Shown piece by piece: positions 25,303 to 33,367 of a stretch of 48,405 nucleotides of DNA. The position numbers were made by a program, and so were the translations under genes. Origin of the DNA: Bacteroidota bacterium (GTDB lineage: Bacteria; Bacteroidota; Bacteroidia; Flavobacteriales; Crocinitomicaceae); contig JAKQEZ010000358.1 in the NCBI GenBank assembly GCA_029558435.1, positions 1 to 48,405 of the forward strand, given 5' to 3'. Each line of letters begins with the position of its first letter. Position 1 is the stretch's first letter. The notes under the pieces were generated by a model. It had not been told where the DNA came from. It searched no databases and saw nothing but the letters and a program-made list of their open reading frames with translations.

Positions 25303-26367
25303 CTATTCGATGTATTTTGCATCAACTTCTGCTGTCATTGATTTTAAGAATGCAGTAATATTTTTTACATCTTCATCTGATAATTTATTACCCAATTGCA
25401 ATTCGGCCATCATGCTTACAGCGTCTTCCAATTTAGTAACAGAGCCATCGTGGAAATAAGGTCCTGTTTTTTCAACGTTTCTTAAACTTGGAACTTTAAA
25501 GATGTACTTATCGCTTTCTTTTTTGGTTAAATCATAAACACCATTGTCGATCTTCTTACTGTTAGTTTTTTCCCAGTAATTGCCATATAAACCAAATTTT
25601 TGCATCAAGCCACCACCAACAGCTGGTCCCATGTGACAAGTAATACATGCATTATCCATAAATGCTTGTAAACCTTTCTTTTCTTGTGCGTTTAAAGCCG
25701 TATTATCGCCATCCAACCATTTATCAAATCTACTTTCAGGTGCCAATTGACGTTCAAAAGCACCAATTGCGTTTGTAATGTTTGCAAAGGTGATAGGTTG
25801 CGCCTCGTTAGGATACACTTCTTTAAACAAACGTTGATATTCTTTGTTTTCGCGCAATCTTTTTTCTAAAAATGCTTGGTTTGGAACGTTGTGTTCAACT
25901 GGGTTTAGAATTGGTCCACCTGCTTGTTCTTCCACATCTTTTGCTCTACCATCCCAAAATTGAACCGAGTGCAAAAAGGCATAAACAGATGAAGGTGAAT
26001 TTCTGCCTCCTAATTCTTTGGTATCACCTGGAGAAAATGCTAAATTATCAACACCATAAGTGTTTAAGTTGTGGCATGAAGCACAACTAATGGTCTGATC
26101 TTTCGATAAACTTTTATCGTGGTAAAGTTTTTTACCTAATAAAATTTTGTTCATTGCAATATCATCTTGTGGAATTGATGAAATTGATTTAAAAATAGAG
26201 TTTGCTTTTTCTAATAAAGCTTTGTCAGCGCTGTCGTCAACAACTACTTCATCTTTCACTTCAGGTGAGCTACATCTAGAGTACAAAAGAATTGTAGAAC
26301 CACCAATAAGTGCCAATGTCAATAAAGATTGTAAGCGTTTTTTAATCATTTTTTTTTTCATAGCCAT
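25303..26367 (-). CDS. Di-heme cytochrome c peroxidase (MauG/CcpA family)
   Basis: A 354-residue periplasmic protein with two c-type heme sites: Cys95-Ala-Ser-Cys98-His99 and Cys241-Ile-Thr-Cys244-His245. It has the family motifs NSPSSVYAF, FWDGRA, PILNPVEHN, GAFERQL and PSLRNVEKTGPYFHDGS, so the enzyme looks intact. It would reduce hydrogen peroxide using electrons from cytochrome c. The N-terminal segment is a membrane anchor or signal. The sequence LYSRC has Arg before Cys32, so it is not a standard lipobox. Two further in-frame ATGs (26361 and 26349) are possible starts. Confidence 0.92.
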   Translation of the reverse strand: MAMKKKMIKKRLQSLLTLALIGGSTILLYSRCSSPEVKDEVVVDDSADKALLEKANSIFKSISSIPQDDIAMNKILLGKKLYHDKSLSKDQTISCASCHNLNTYGVDNLAFSPGDTKELGGRNSPSSVYAFLHSVQFWDGRAKDVEEQAGGPILNPVEHNVPNQAFLEKRLRENKEYQRLFKEVYPNEAQPITFANITNAIGAFERQLAPESRFDKWLDGDNTALNAQEKKGLQAFMDNACITCHMGPAVGGGLMQKFGLYGNYWEKTNSKKIDNGVYDLTKKESDKYIFKVPSLRNVEKTGPYFHDGSVTKLEDAVSMMAELQLGNKLSDEDVKNITAFLKSMTAEVDAKYIE

Positions 26368-26376
26368 TTTTTTTTA

Positions 26377-26384
26377 CAAATGTA
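26377..26384 (-). promoter_or_regulatory. Predicted -7 element of the peroxidase gene
   Basis: Minus-strand TACATTTG, 9 nt before the ATG at 26367. Confidence 0.45.
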
Positions 26385-26485
26385 CAACAGTTTAAGTGAC
26401 TTCAATCATAAAAAATATTGATACACATATAGATTTTTATTATGGCTAGATTAGAGAGTAAACAGGTGTTATAATGTTAAAATAT

Positions 26486-26639
26486 TCCATATTTACATAA
26501 ACAATATTCCAAATATACATAAGAAAAAATCCAATAATGCATAGTAAAAATTCCACATATACATAAGATAAAATCCAATATTACATAAAAAATATTCCAA
26601 ATATGCATAAATATTATTCCAAAATTGCATAGATTTGTA
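26486..26639 (+). repeat. Seven-copy, exactly 22-bp-periodic direct repeat array upstream of an AAA+ ATPase gene
   Basis: TCCA occurs at 26486, 26508, 26530, 26552, 26574, 26596 and 26618: seven copies at exactly 22-bp intervals. In every copy a CATA[A/G] core starts exactly 10 bp after the TCCA, preceded by A or G. The bases between are A/T-rich and variable. The last copy contains the predicted -7 element TAGATTTG and ends 3 bp before the ATG at 26642. The 22-bp period is close to two helical turns and the 10-bp inner spacing to one, so all boxes would face the same side of the DNA. Confidence 0.95.
26630..26637 (+). promoter_or_regulatory. Predicted -7 element of the ATPase gene, inside the last repeat
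   Basis: TAGATTTG matches TAnnTTTG and is followed by TAGT and then the ATG, which implies a leaderless mRNA. No TTG is present at the -33 position; repeat unit 6 occupies it. Confidence 0.5.
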
Positions 26640-26641
26640 GT

Positions 26642-27796
26642 ATGATAAATAGAATGATTGTAAAAAAAGCAAACGATATGGCAGGAAAATTTCCTGTTAT
26701 TGTTGTTACTGGTCCACGGCAGGCCGGTAAGAGCACGTTTGCAAAATTAGCATTCCCTACTTATCGTTATGTGTCGTTGGAAAACCTTGATAATCGTCAA
26801 TTTGCACAAGCAGACCCCCGAGGTTTCTTGAATCATTATGATAAATATGTCATTTTTGATGAAATACAAAACGTGCCAGAATTATTTTCTTACTTACAAC
26901 AAATTGTAGATGAATCTGGATTGACGGGGCAATTTATATTGAGTGGATCGCAAAATTTTTTACTGTTAGAAAAAATTACACAAACATTGGCGGGTCGTGT
27001 TTATCACCTTGAATTGCTGCCTTTTTCTATAGCTGAAATTACAAGCCAACAACCAATTGATGTCAACGAAGCCATCATAAAAGGAGGTTATCCGCGTATT
27101 TATGATAAAAACATTGCACCCATTGATTATTTCCCATCCTATGTGAAAACGTATGTGGAACGGGATGTGCGAACAATTGTAAATGTGCAAGATTTGGCCA
27201 TGTTTCAAAGTTTTGTGCAGCTGTGTGCCGTATATGCAGGTCAGGCGTTTAATGCCAGTGAGTTTGCCAAAAAAATTGGTGTTTCGGTAAAAACAATTCA
27301 AAATTGGTTATCTATTTTAGAAGCCAGTTACATTGTTTTTAAACTAAAGCCGTGGTACCGCAATTTAAGCAAACGTTTGGTTAAATCGCCTAAATTGTAT
27401 TTTTATGATACGGGACTTTTAGCTTATTTGCTGGGGATAGAAACAACCGATGAATTGATTCATTCTCCCGCAAAAGGTGCTTTATTTGAAAACTTTGCAT
27501 TGCTTGAAATTTTTAAATCGCACAACGTAGAGGGGAAAAAACGCAATTTCTATTACTGGCGCGATAGCAATGGCAATGAAATAGATTTGATTATTGAACA
27601 CGGATTAAAAGTGCAATGTGTGGAAATGAAATACTCGCAAACGGTAAAAGAAGAATTTCTTAAATCATTGCATTATTTGGATAAATTGACCACCGAAATT
27701 CAATTTCAACACTATTTGATGAATACACAAAACACCTCGCAAAAACGCACCAATGAAACCATCGTGAGTTGGCAAGATGCAGTCTTAATTGGTTAG
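26642..27796 (+). CDS. Orphan AAA+ ATPase with DUF4143 (PD-(D/E)XK-like) C-terminal domain
   Basis: A 384-residue protein. The AAA_14 ATPase domain (1-165) has Walker A TGPRQAGKST (23-32), Walker B YVIFDEIQ (Asp73, Glu74), sensor-like SGSQN (101-105) and LAGR. A helix-turn-helix-like segment follows (about 206-228: FAKKIGVSVKTIQNWLSIL) and then YFYDTGLLAYLLGI. The DUF4143 domain (about 275-345) has a nuclease-like pattern with Glu283 in LFENF, Asp315 in NEIDLII, and Glu328-x-Lys330 in VEMKYS. Members are common orphan ATPases of unknown role. The preceding repeat array makes autoregulation or array binding plausible (inference). Confidence 0.9.
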   Translation: MINRMIVKKANDMAGKFPVIVVTGPRQAGKSTFAKLAFPTYRYVSLENLDNRQFAQADPRGFLNHYDKYVIFDEIQNVPELFSYLQQIVDESGLTGQFILSGSQNFLLLEKITQTLAGRVYHLELLPFSIAEITSQQPIDVNEAIIKGGYPRIYDKNIAPIDYFPSYVKTYVERDVRTIVNVQDLAMFQSFVQLCAVYAGQAFNASEFAKKIGVSVKTIQNWLSILEASYIVFKLKPWYRNLSKRLVKSPKLYFYDTGLLAYLLGIETTDELIHSPAKGALFENFALLEIFKSHNVEGKKRNFYYWRDSNGNEIDLIIEHGLKVQCVEMKYSQTVKEEFLKSLHYLDKLTTEIQFQHYLMNTQNTSQKRTNETIVSWQDAVLIG

Positions 27797-27868
27797 TGCT
27801 TGCCAGTTCTACTTTTTCTAAAAAGCAACGTTTCTTCTGAAAAAACGTTTAGTTTTAAGATAGTTTAT

Positions 27869-27876
27869 TACATTTG
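27869..27876 (+). promoter_or_regulatory. Predicted -7 element of the ACP-KAS-GT-GNAT operon
   Basis: TACATTTG 4 nt before the ATG at 27881, which implies leaderless transcription. Confidence 0.45.
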
Positions 27877-27880
27877 TTCT

Positions 27881-28117
27881 ATGCGAAAATTTGAGCTACT
27901 TACAGATTTCATCCAATTTTTAGAAAGTGAACTATTGCTCGACAAAGGAGAAGTTCAGGCAACAAGTCAATTGCGCCAATTGCGTACTTGGAGCTCTTTG
28001 AATGCTTTGATATTAATTTCTAGAATTAACGATGAAACTGCCATTGTTTTAACAGCAAGCGATTTGGCAAAATGTATCACAGTGAAAGATTTACACCAAC
28101 ATCTATCTAACCAATAA
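27881..28117 (+). CDS. Acyl carrier protein-like small protein
   Basis: A 78-residue protein with the ACP helix pattern: helix 1 FELLTDFIQFLESELL, loop, helix 2 starting WSSLNALILIS, and helix 3-4 TVKDLHQHL. Ser39 occupies the position of the phosphopantetheine serine, but the usual DSL reads SSL, so modification needs testing. The start at 27881 fits the promoter 4 nt upstream. An in-frame ATG far upstream would add a basic, non-ACP extension. The stop overlaps the next start (TAATG), so it is coupled to the ketosynthase. Confidence 0.65.
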   Translation: MRKFELLTDFIQFLESELLLDKGEVQATSQLRQLRTWSSLNALILISRINDETAIVLTASDLAKCITVKDLHQHLSNQ

Positions 28118-29112
28118 TGGCTCTTTCCAAACATACAGGATCTGAAATTGTAGGTATCGTTACGGTATTGCCCAAAACAGTAGAAGACAATTTGGAATTG
28201 GAAATGTTATCGACCGATGAACGAAAAGCTTTGGTTAATCACACTGGAATTCGTTACCGTAGAATTGCCTCCAAACAAACAACTATCAAAGATTTATTTG
28301 AGAAAGCAGCCAGTCAATTACTTGAAAAGTTGGCATGGGAAAACAACCAAATTGATGCGCTTATTTGTGTAACTCAAACTCCACAAATGGTAATTCCTTC
28401 CGTTGCTTGTCGCTTGCACGGCGATTTAAACCTTTCATCCAATACAATGTGTTTTGATATTGTATCGGGTTGTTCGGGGTTTGTTTACGGACTTCAAGTT
28501 GTTTATAGCATGCTTGCAAGTTTAGGCAGAGATGCACGCGCAATTCTTTGTTGTGGCGATATTTCTACACAATTAATTGATGCTAACGATAAAAGTGTAC
28601 GTCCTATCTTTTCAGATGCAGCATCGGCTATTGCTATTGAATACAAAAAAGGCGATAAAAACAAATGTGGATTTTTCAACTTGCAAACAGATGGCTCGGG
28701 TCAACATGCAATAGAAATTACACACCAGCACAACGATAAAATGCAACTCAACGGCATTGATGTTTTTGGCTATTCGGTGAAGTTGGTGCCACAAAATATT
28801 CAACAATTATTGGATTTTGCGCAACATTCGATAATTTTTCCTGATTTATTTGTGTTGCATCAGGCAAATCAATTAATCAATGAGTCCATCCGAAAAAAAC
28901 TAAACATCCCCGAAGACAAAGTGCCTTATTCCATCACAGAATTTGGAAACACAGCTTCGGCAAGCATACCGCTAACATTGAGTTTGGCTTGGGATGATTG
29001 TGCTAAACATTCCAACTGGATACTTGCAACTGGTTTTGGTGTTGGTTTTTCAGTAGCTTCTGTTTTGTTGCCCTTTCAGCCGAAATTTTGTTCAATTATT
29101 CAAGATTACTAA
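28117..29112 (+). CDS. 3-oxoacyl-ACP synthase III-like enzyme
   Basis: A 331-residue thiolase-fold condensing enzyme. The catalytic triad of KAS III is complete: Cys119 in SGCSGF, His248 in LHQAN and Asn278 in FGNTASAS. The GFGVGFS C-terminal motif is present. It is translationally coupled to an ACP-like gene and followed by a glycosyltransferase and an acetyltransferase. The enzyme therefore probably makes or transfers an acyl group in a glycan or lipid-linked sugar pathway rather than in general fatty-acid synthesis (inference). The acyl substrate is unknown. Confidence 0.88.
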   Translation: MALSKHTGSEIVGIVTVLPKTVEDNLELEMLSTDERKALVNHTGIRYRRIASKQTTIKDLFEKAASQLLEKLAWENNQIDALICVTQTPQMVIPSVACRLHGDLNLSSNTMCFDIVSGCSGFVYGLQVVYSMLASLGRDARAILCCGDISTQLIDANDKSVRPIFSDAASAIAIEYKKGDKNKCGFFNLQTDGSGQHAIEITHQHNDKMQLNGIDVFGYSVKLVPQNIQQLLDFAQHSIIFPDLFVLHQANQLINESIRKKLNIPEDKVPYSITEFGNTASASIPLTLSLAWDDCAKHSNWILATGFGVGFSVASVLLPFQPKFCSIIQDY

Positions 29113-29121
29113 CTATTACTC

Positions 29122-30048
29122 ATGCTAACACTCGACATTGTTATTCCGCTTTATAAATCCCAACAAACATTGCCTCAATTGATTGAGCGTTTGAATGCAT
29201 GGAATGCCGAAAAAAAATCGGAGTTGCACATGCATGTGATTTTTGTTGAAGATGGAAGTGGCGACGGTACATTTGAATTTTTAAAATCATTAGAAAAGCA
29301 ACTACAATTTAGCTTTGAAGCCATCCGATTAACGCGTAATTATGGACAACACACCGCAATTGCTACGGGTTTATCGGCGTCAAAAAGTGATTTTGTAGTA
29401 GTGATGGACGATGATTTGCAACACGATCCATTTGAAATTGACAATCTTTTTGAAAAATTGCAATCAACAAATGCCGATTTGGTGTATGGCACCTATCAAG
29501 CAAAACAACACTCATTAGTGCGCAATTTTTCAAGTAGCGTTTTGAAAAAAATAACAAAAAGCAAATCCATTGATTTTAGTAACGTCACCTCGTTTAAAAT
29601 TATGAAATCAACGGTGTTGACAACCATCAAACAACAAGTATCGCCCATCATTTTTGTGGATGTTTATTTGTTGCAAAATGCTGGAAAGGTAGAAACGTGT
29701 ATGGTCAACCACGCAAAGCGTATAGCTGGAAAATCAACTTATTCCAATAAAAAATTGTTGCAATTAACATTTGGAATCATTTTGTTTCATTCTTCCTTAC
29801 CATTGAAAATGATTGTTCGCATTGGGCTTACAATGTCCATTGTGTTTTTTGGCATGAGTTGCTATTATGTCTATCAAAAATTATTCAACGATGTAGAGAT
29901 GGGTTTTACCTCTATCATTGTTGCCATTTTTCTATCAACAGGTTTAATTTTAGTGTCGCTTGGAATTATTGGTGAGTATATTCGACGTATTTGGGTGCGT
30001 CAAAATCAATTGGAACAAGTTGCAATATCTGAACAATGGAAAGCATAA
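29122..30048 (+). CDS. Family 2 glycosyltransferase, polyprenyl-phosphate type (GtrB/ArnC-like)
   Basis: A 308-residue GT-A enzyme: N-terminal VIPLYKSQQTLPQLIERL, VEDGSGDGTFE, the metal-binding DDD in VVMDDDLQHDP, and KRIAGKSTYSNKKL. Two C-terminal membrane helices (about 226-250 and 262-287) and the GEYIRRIW ending are typical of enzymes that load a sugar onto undecaprenyl phosphate. It would act at the inner membrane. It overlaps the next gene by 13 nt. Confidence 0.88.
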   Translation: MLTLDIVIPLYKSQQTLPQLIERLNAWNAEKKSELHMHVIFVEDGSGDGTFEFLKSLEKQLQFSFEAIRLTRNYGQHTAIATGLSASKSDFVVVMDDDLQHDPFEIDNLFEKLQSTNADLVYGTYQAKQHSLVRNFSSSVLKKITKSKSIDFSNVTSFKIMKSTVLTTIKQQVSPIIFVDVYLLQNAGKVETCMVNHAKRIAGKSTYSNKKLLQLTFGIILFHSSLPLKMIVRIGLTMSIVFFGMSCYYVYQKLFNDVEMGFTSIIVAIFLSTGLILVSLGIIGEYIRRIWVRQNQLEQVAISEQWKA

Positions 30049-30560
30049 GTGGGTTTGGAATTACCTTAAAACCGTTAACCGAAGAATGGTTAGAAATCGT
30101 TCGACAATGGCGCAATCAAACAAATGTTTCTCAATTTATGGAGTTTCAAGCAACCATTTCACCTTCTGAGCAATTAACTTGGTTTAAAAACATTACAAAC
30201 GCCTACTATTTTATTATTCTTTCAGATAATACACCAGTTGGGTTGATTGATGTAAAAAAAATAGACAACGTTAAAAAAACAGCAGAAACAGGTTTATTTA
30301 TTGGTAATCAGGTATTTGTTGGTTCGGGTGTTACTTTGGGGGCATCCATTTTATTGTTGGATTTTGCATTCAACACACTTTTATTGGACAATGTTACGGC
30401 TAAAATAAACAACAACAATCAGGCAGCTTTGCAATACAATCAATTTTTAGGGTTTGAAAAAACAGAGAACTCCTCGTCTAAATTTTCATATTGGATGCTT
30501 CGCAAAGAAACATACATAAATTTACGCAACAAATTAGTAAAGATAGTTGAACGAACTTAA
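30036..30560 (+). CDS. GNAT-family N-acetyltransferase (PseH/RimJ-like)
   Basis: A 174-residue acyltransferase with the GNAT order: N-terminal LKPLTEEWLEIVRQWRN, an ETGLFIGNQVFVGSGV core with acetyl-CoA loop, LLDFAFNTLLLDNVTAKINNNNQAAL and LGFEK. The RNQxNV start resembles PseH-like amino-sugar acetyltransferases, which would fit the sugar-modifying context. It overlaps the glycosyltransferase gene by 13 nt and ends the operon. Confidence 0.82.
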   Translation: MESISGFGITLKPLTEEWLEIVRQWRNQTNVSQFMEFQATISPSEQLTWFKNITNAYYFIILSDNTPVGLIDVKKIDNVKKTAETGLFIGNQVFVGSGVTLGASILLLDFAFNTLLLDNVTAKINNNNQAALQYNQFLGFEKTENSSSKFSYWMLRKETYINLRNKLVKIVERT

Positions 30561-30614
30561 TACAAAGGTTGGTCGTTCTACTGAAATTTCATTTCTTAAT
30601 TCTCTTACAATTCA

Positions 30615-30650
30615 ACAAAAAAAATAGCCCACAATAATTGCAGGCTATTT
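30615..30650 (-). terminator. Intrinsic terminator of the RNR operon
   Basis: AAATAGCC (30622-30629) pairs with GGCTATTT (30643-30650). Read on the minus strand it is followed by a run of eight T. It lies 21 nt after the nrdA stop. Confidence 0.75.
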
Positions 30651-30671
30651 CGTACTATATTTCAGTGCGAA

Positions 30672-32360
30672 TTACGCTTCACAGCTTGTACAGCTTACCA
30701 CATTTACCGCCATTTCTTTAGAAACACTTTGTGAACGTTGATAATACAATGTTTTAACACCTAACTTCCATGCTTCGATAATCAAACGGTTTACTTCTTT
30801 AATTGGAACACCAGATGGAATGTTGATGTTCAAACTTTGCGCTTGATCTACGTATTTCTGACGAATAGATGCTTGTTGAATGATTTCCAATTGGCTAATT
30901 TCTTTAAACGTTTTGAAAACATCTTTTTCATCTTGTGTCAACTCTTCTAAATGTTGCACACTACCTTGATTCATCATGATGCTTCTCCATGTGTCTTCAT
31001 TGTCGATGCCTTTTGCTTCTAACAATGCTTTCAAGTATTTATTTTTACGAATAAAGTTACCTTTTGCTAAACCTGCTTTGTAGTAATTGGATGAAAACGG
31101 CTCAATTCCAGGCGATGTTTGCCCTAAAATTGCAGAAGAAGAGGTGGTTGGCGCAATTGCCATTGTTGTTGTATTTCTTCTTCCATAACCTTTTAATAAC
31201 TCAGGTTCACCATAAATCATTGCCAATTCTTGTGTTGCTTTTTCGGTTTTATCGTGTAAATAGCTGAAAATTTCTGTTGTCAACTGTTTAGATTGCAACC
31301 CTTCGAATGGAATCATGCGTTTTTGCAACAATGAATGCCAGCCTAATACACCTAATCCAAGTGCACGGTGGCGTTTCGCAAATTTATTTGCCGCACTTAA
31401 ATAGTGATTTCCTTCTGTTTTTTCAATAAATTCTTGCAATACAGCATCTAAGAAAAAGATAGCCAATTTCACTGCTTCAGTATCTTTCCACTCGTCATAC
31501 AACTCCAAGTTCATGGATGAAAGACAGCAAATAAACGACTCGTCATCTGTAGAAGGCAACATAATCTCCGAACACAAGTTACTTGCATTAATCGTTAAAT
31601 TATGGTCTTTGTAAACTTGTGGTTTATTGCGATTTACGTTATCCGTAAAGAAAATATAAGGCAATCCTTTTTGTTGGCGACTTTCCAAAACTTTTGCCCA
31701 CAAAGCACGTTTTTCCACATCTCCATCAATCATTTCTTGCATCCAGTAATCGGGTACACAAACCGCATTGAACAAGTTTTGAATAGGACTACCGATGTCT
31801 TTGATTTGCAAAAACTCTTCACAATCTGGGTGGTCGATATCCAAATAAGCTGCAAAAGCACCACGTCTTACTCCTCCTTGCGAAATGGTATCCATCGCAG
31901 TGTCAAACAAACGCATAAAGCTCACTGCACCACTACTCATTCCGTTGTCGGTTACCGCACTTCCTCTGGCACGCAAATCACCAAAATAACCCGATGTTCC
32001 ACCACCAGTTTTTGTTTGCATGATTACTTCGCCCAGTTTGTGCGTAATTGATTCGATACTATCGGGCACATGCACATTGAAACAAGAAATTGGCAAGCCA
32101 CGTTCGGTTCCCATGTTGGCCCAAATTGGCGAGCTCAAGCTCATCCATCCACGTTCAATCATTTCAACAAACGCTTCTTTCAATTCAGGTTTATACAAGC
32201 GACGTGCAGCTGCTGATGCCACGCGATCAATTGCTCCTTCTACCGTTTCCCCTTTTAATAGGTAACCACGATTGAGAATTTGCTCACTTTCTTCATTTTT
32301 CCACCACAGTCTTTCCATTGTGTCTTTTTTCAGTTCTTTTTCAATAATTTCTTGTTCCAT
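30672..32360 (-). CDS. nrdA: Class I ribonucleotide reductase large subunit without ATP-cone
   Basis: A 562-residue R1, much shorter than the usual 750-850 because the N-terminal ATP-cone is absent and the core begins near residue 20. Catalytic residues are present: Cys93 (ISCFN), Asn261/Cys263/Glu265 (NLCSE), a Cys pair at 278-279 (FICCLSSMN), the radical-transfer Tyr539-Tyr540 (LYYQRS), and the C-terminal redox pair Cys557/Cys560 (SCTSCEA). It reduces ribonucleotides to deoxyribonucleotides with NrdB. Without an ATP-cone it should lack dATP overall-activity control. It lies 32 nt downstream of nrdB. Confidence 0.93.
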   Translation of the reverse strand: MEQEIIEKELKKDTMERLWWKNEESEQILNRGYLLKGETVEGAIDRVASAAARRLYKPELKEAFVEMIERGWMSLSSPIWANMGTERGLPISCFNVHVPDSIESITHKLGEVIMQTKTGGGTSGYFGDLRARGSAVTDNGMSSGAVSFMRLFDTAMDTISQGGVRRGAFAAYLDIDHPDCEEFLQIKDIGSPIQNLFNAVCVPDYWMQEMIDGDVEKRALWAKVLESRQQKGLPYIFFTDNVNRNKPQVYKDHNLTINASNLCSEIMLPSTDDESFICCLSSMNLELYDEWKDTEAVKLAIFFLDAVLQEFIEKTEGNHYLSAANKFAKRHRALGLGVLGWHSLLQKRMIPFEGLQSKQLTTEIFSYLHDKTEKATQELAMIYGEPELLKGYGRRNTTTMAIAPTTSSSAILGQTSPGIEPFSSNYYKAGLAKGNFIRKNKYLKALLEAKGIDNEDTWRSIMMNQGSVQHLEELTQDEKDVFKTFKEISQLEIIQQASIRQKYVDQAQSLNINIPSGVPIKEVNRLIIEAWKLGVKTLYYQRSQSVSKEMAVNVVSCTSCEA

Positions 32361-32392
32361 TGTTGTTGTTTTTTTCGGTTTTATTAGGACGA

Positions 32393-33346
32393 TTAGAATA
32401 AATCGTCAGCAGTTATACTTTTATCATGTTTGGTGTATGCCGTTGGGCGTTTAGCAAAGAAGTCATCCAATTCATTTGCAAAAACATCTTCATCAAACCA
32501 TAGCATTGGCTTGTATTGTTCATCTGTAATGTTGAATAATTTTTTCAATCCGATTTTCTCCAATGACAAGTCCACGCGGTATTTCATAAAATTCAACATG
32601 TCTGTTTTGGAAAAGAATGACAATTCACCTGCTTCATAAATCCAATCCAACAGTTCTGACTCGTATTGAATGTATTCCAATACATTTTTAGCCATTTGTT
32701 CTTTAATTTCTTGCGTCACAAATCCTTCTTCTTCCAATTTGTTCAACAAATAAATTCCTGCATTGGCATGTGTTTGCTCGTCGATAGAGGTCCAAGCAAT
32801 GATATTTGACGTATTTTTTAAATACCCTTTAAAACGTGTAAACGAAAGAATATTAGCGAATTGCGAGAACAATGAAGCATTTTCAATTACAATGGTAAAG
32901 AACAATAATTTTGAAATAATATCTTTGCTTGAATACAAACTATTTTCAATTAATTCCAATTTTTTGCTAAACACAGGAATTTCCAATAATTTTTGAAATT
33001 CTTCATTGTACCCCAACACCTCTAACAAACGAGAATAAGCTTCTGAGTGGCGGAACTCACATTCTGCAAAGGTTGCCCCCAAACCGTTAATTTCTGGTTT
33101 TGGAAAATGCTTGTACAAATCACCCCAAAATGTTTTTACGCCCACTTCCACTTGTGCAATGCTCAACAAAGAACGTTTCACAATTTCTTTTTCAACTGGT
33201 GTTAAACTGCTCTTAAAATCTTGAATATCAGCAGTAAAGTCAATCTCACTGTGCACCCAAAATGATTTATTAATTGCATCCACAAATTGTAAAACCTCAG
33301 GATATTCAAAAGGTTTGTAATTCACTCGTTTATCAAAAATACTCAT
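32393..33346 (-). CDS. nrdB: Class I ribonucleotide reductase small subunit
   Basis: A 317-residue R2. The di-metal ligands align as Glu67 (AQVEVG), Glu97 and His100 (ECEFRH), Glu155 (IENASLF), and Glu190/His193 (DEQTH). The radical Tyr104 lies four residues after His100, as in E. coli R2. The first ligand is Glu rather than the common Asp, as reported for some R2 subclasses. There is no N-terminal ATP-cone, unlike some Bacteroidota R2 proteins. The C-terminal tail should bind NrdA. It is the second gene of the operon. Confidence 0.93.
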   Translation of the reverse strand: MSIFDKRVNYKPFEYPEVLQFVDAINKSFWVHSEIDFTADIQDFKSSLTPVEKEIVKRSLLSIAQVEVGVKTFWGDLYKHFPKPEINGLGATFAECEFRHSEAYSRLLEVLGYNEEFQKLLEIPVFSKKLELIENSLYSSKDIISKLLFFTIVIENASLFSQFANILSFTRFKGYLKNTSNIIAWTSIDEQTHANAGIYLLNKLEEEGFVTQEIKEQMAKNVLEYIQYESELLDWIYEAGELSFFSKTDMLNFMKYRVDLSLEKIGLKKLFNITDEQYKPMLWFDEDVFANELDDFFAKRPTAYTKHDKSITADDLF

Positions 33347-33367
33347 GTCTTGTTCTATTTAATGTTA

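Noticed and set aside
26486..26639. CRISPR array
   Set aside because: Repeats are degenerate 22-bp units with no separate spacers and no cas genes nearby.
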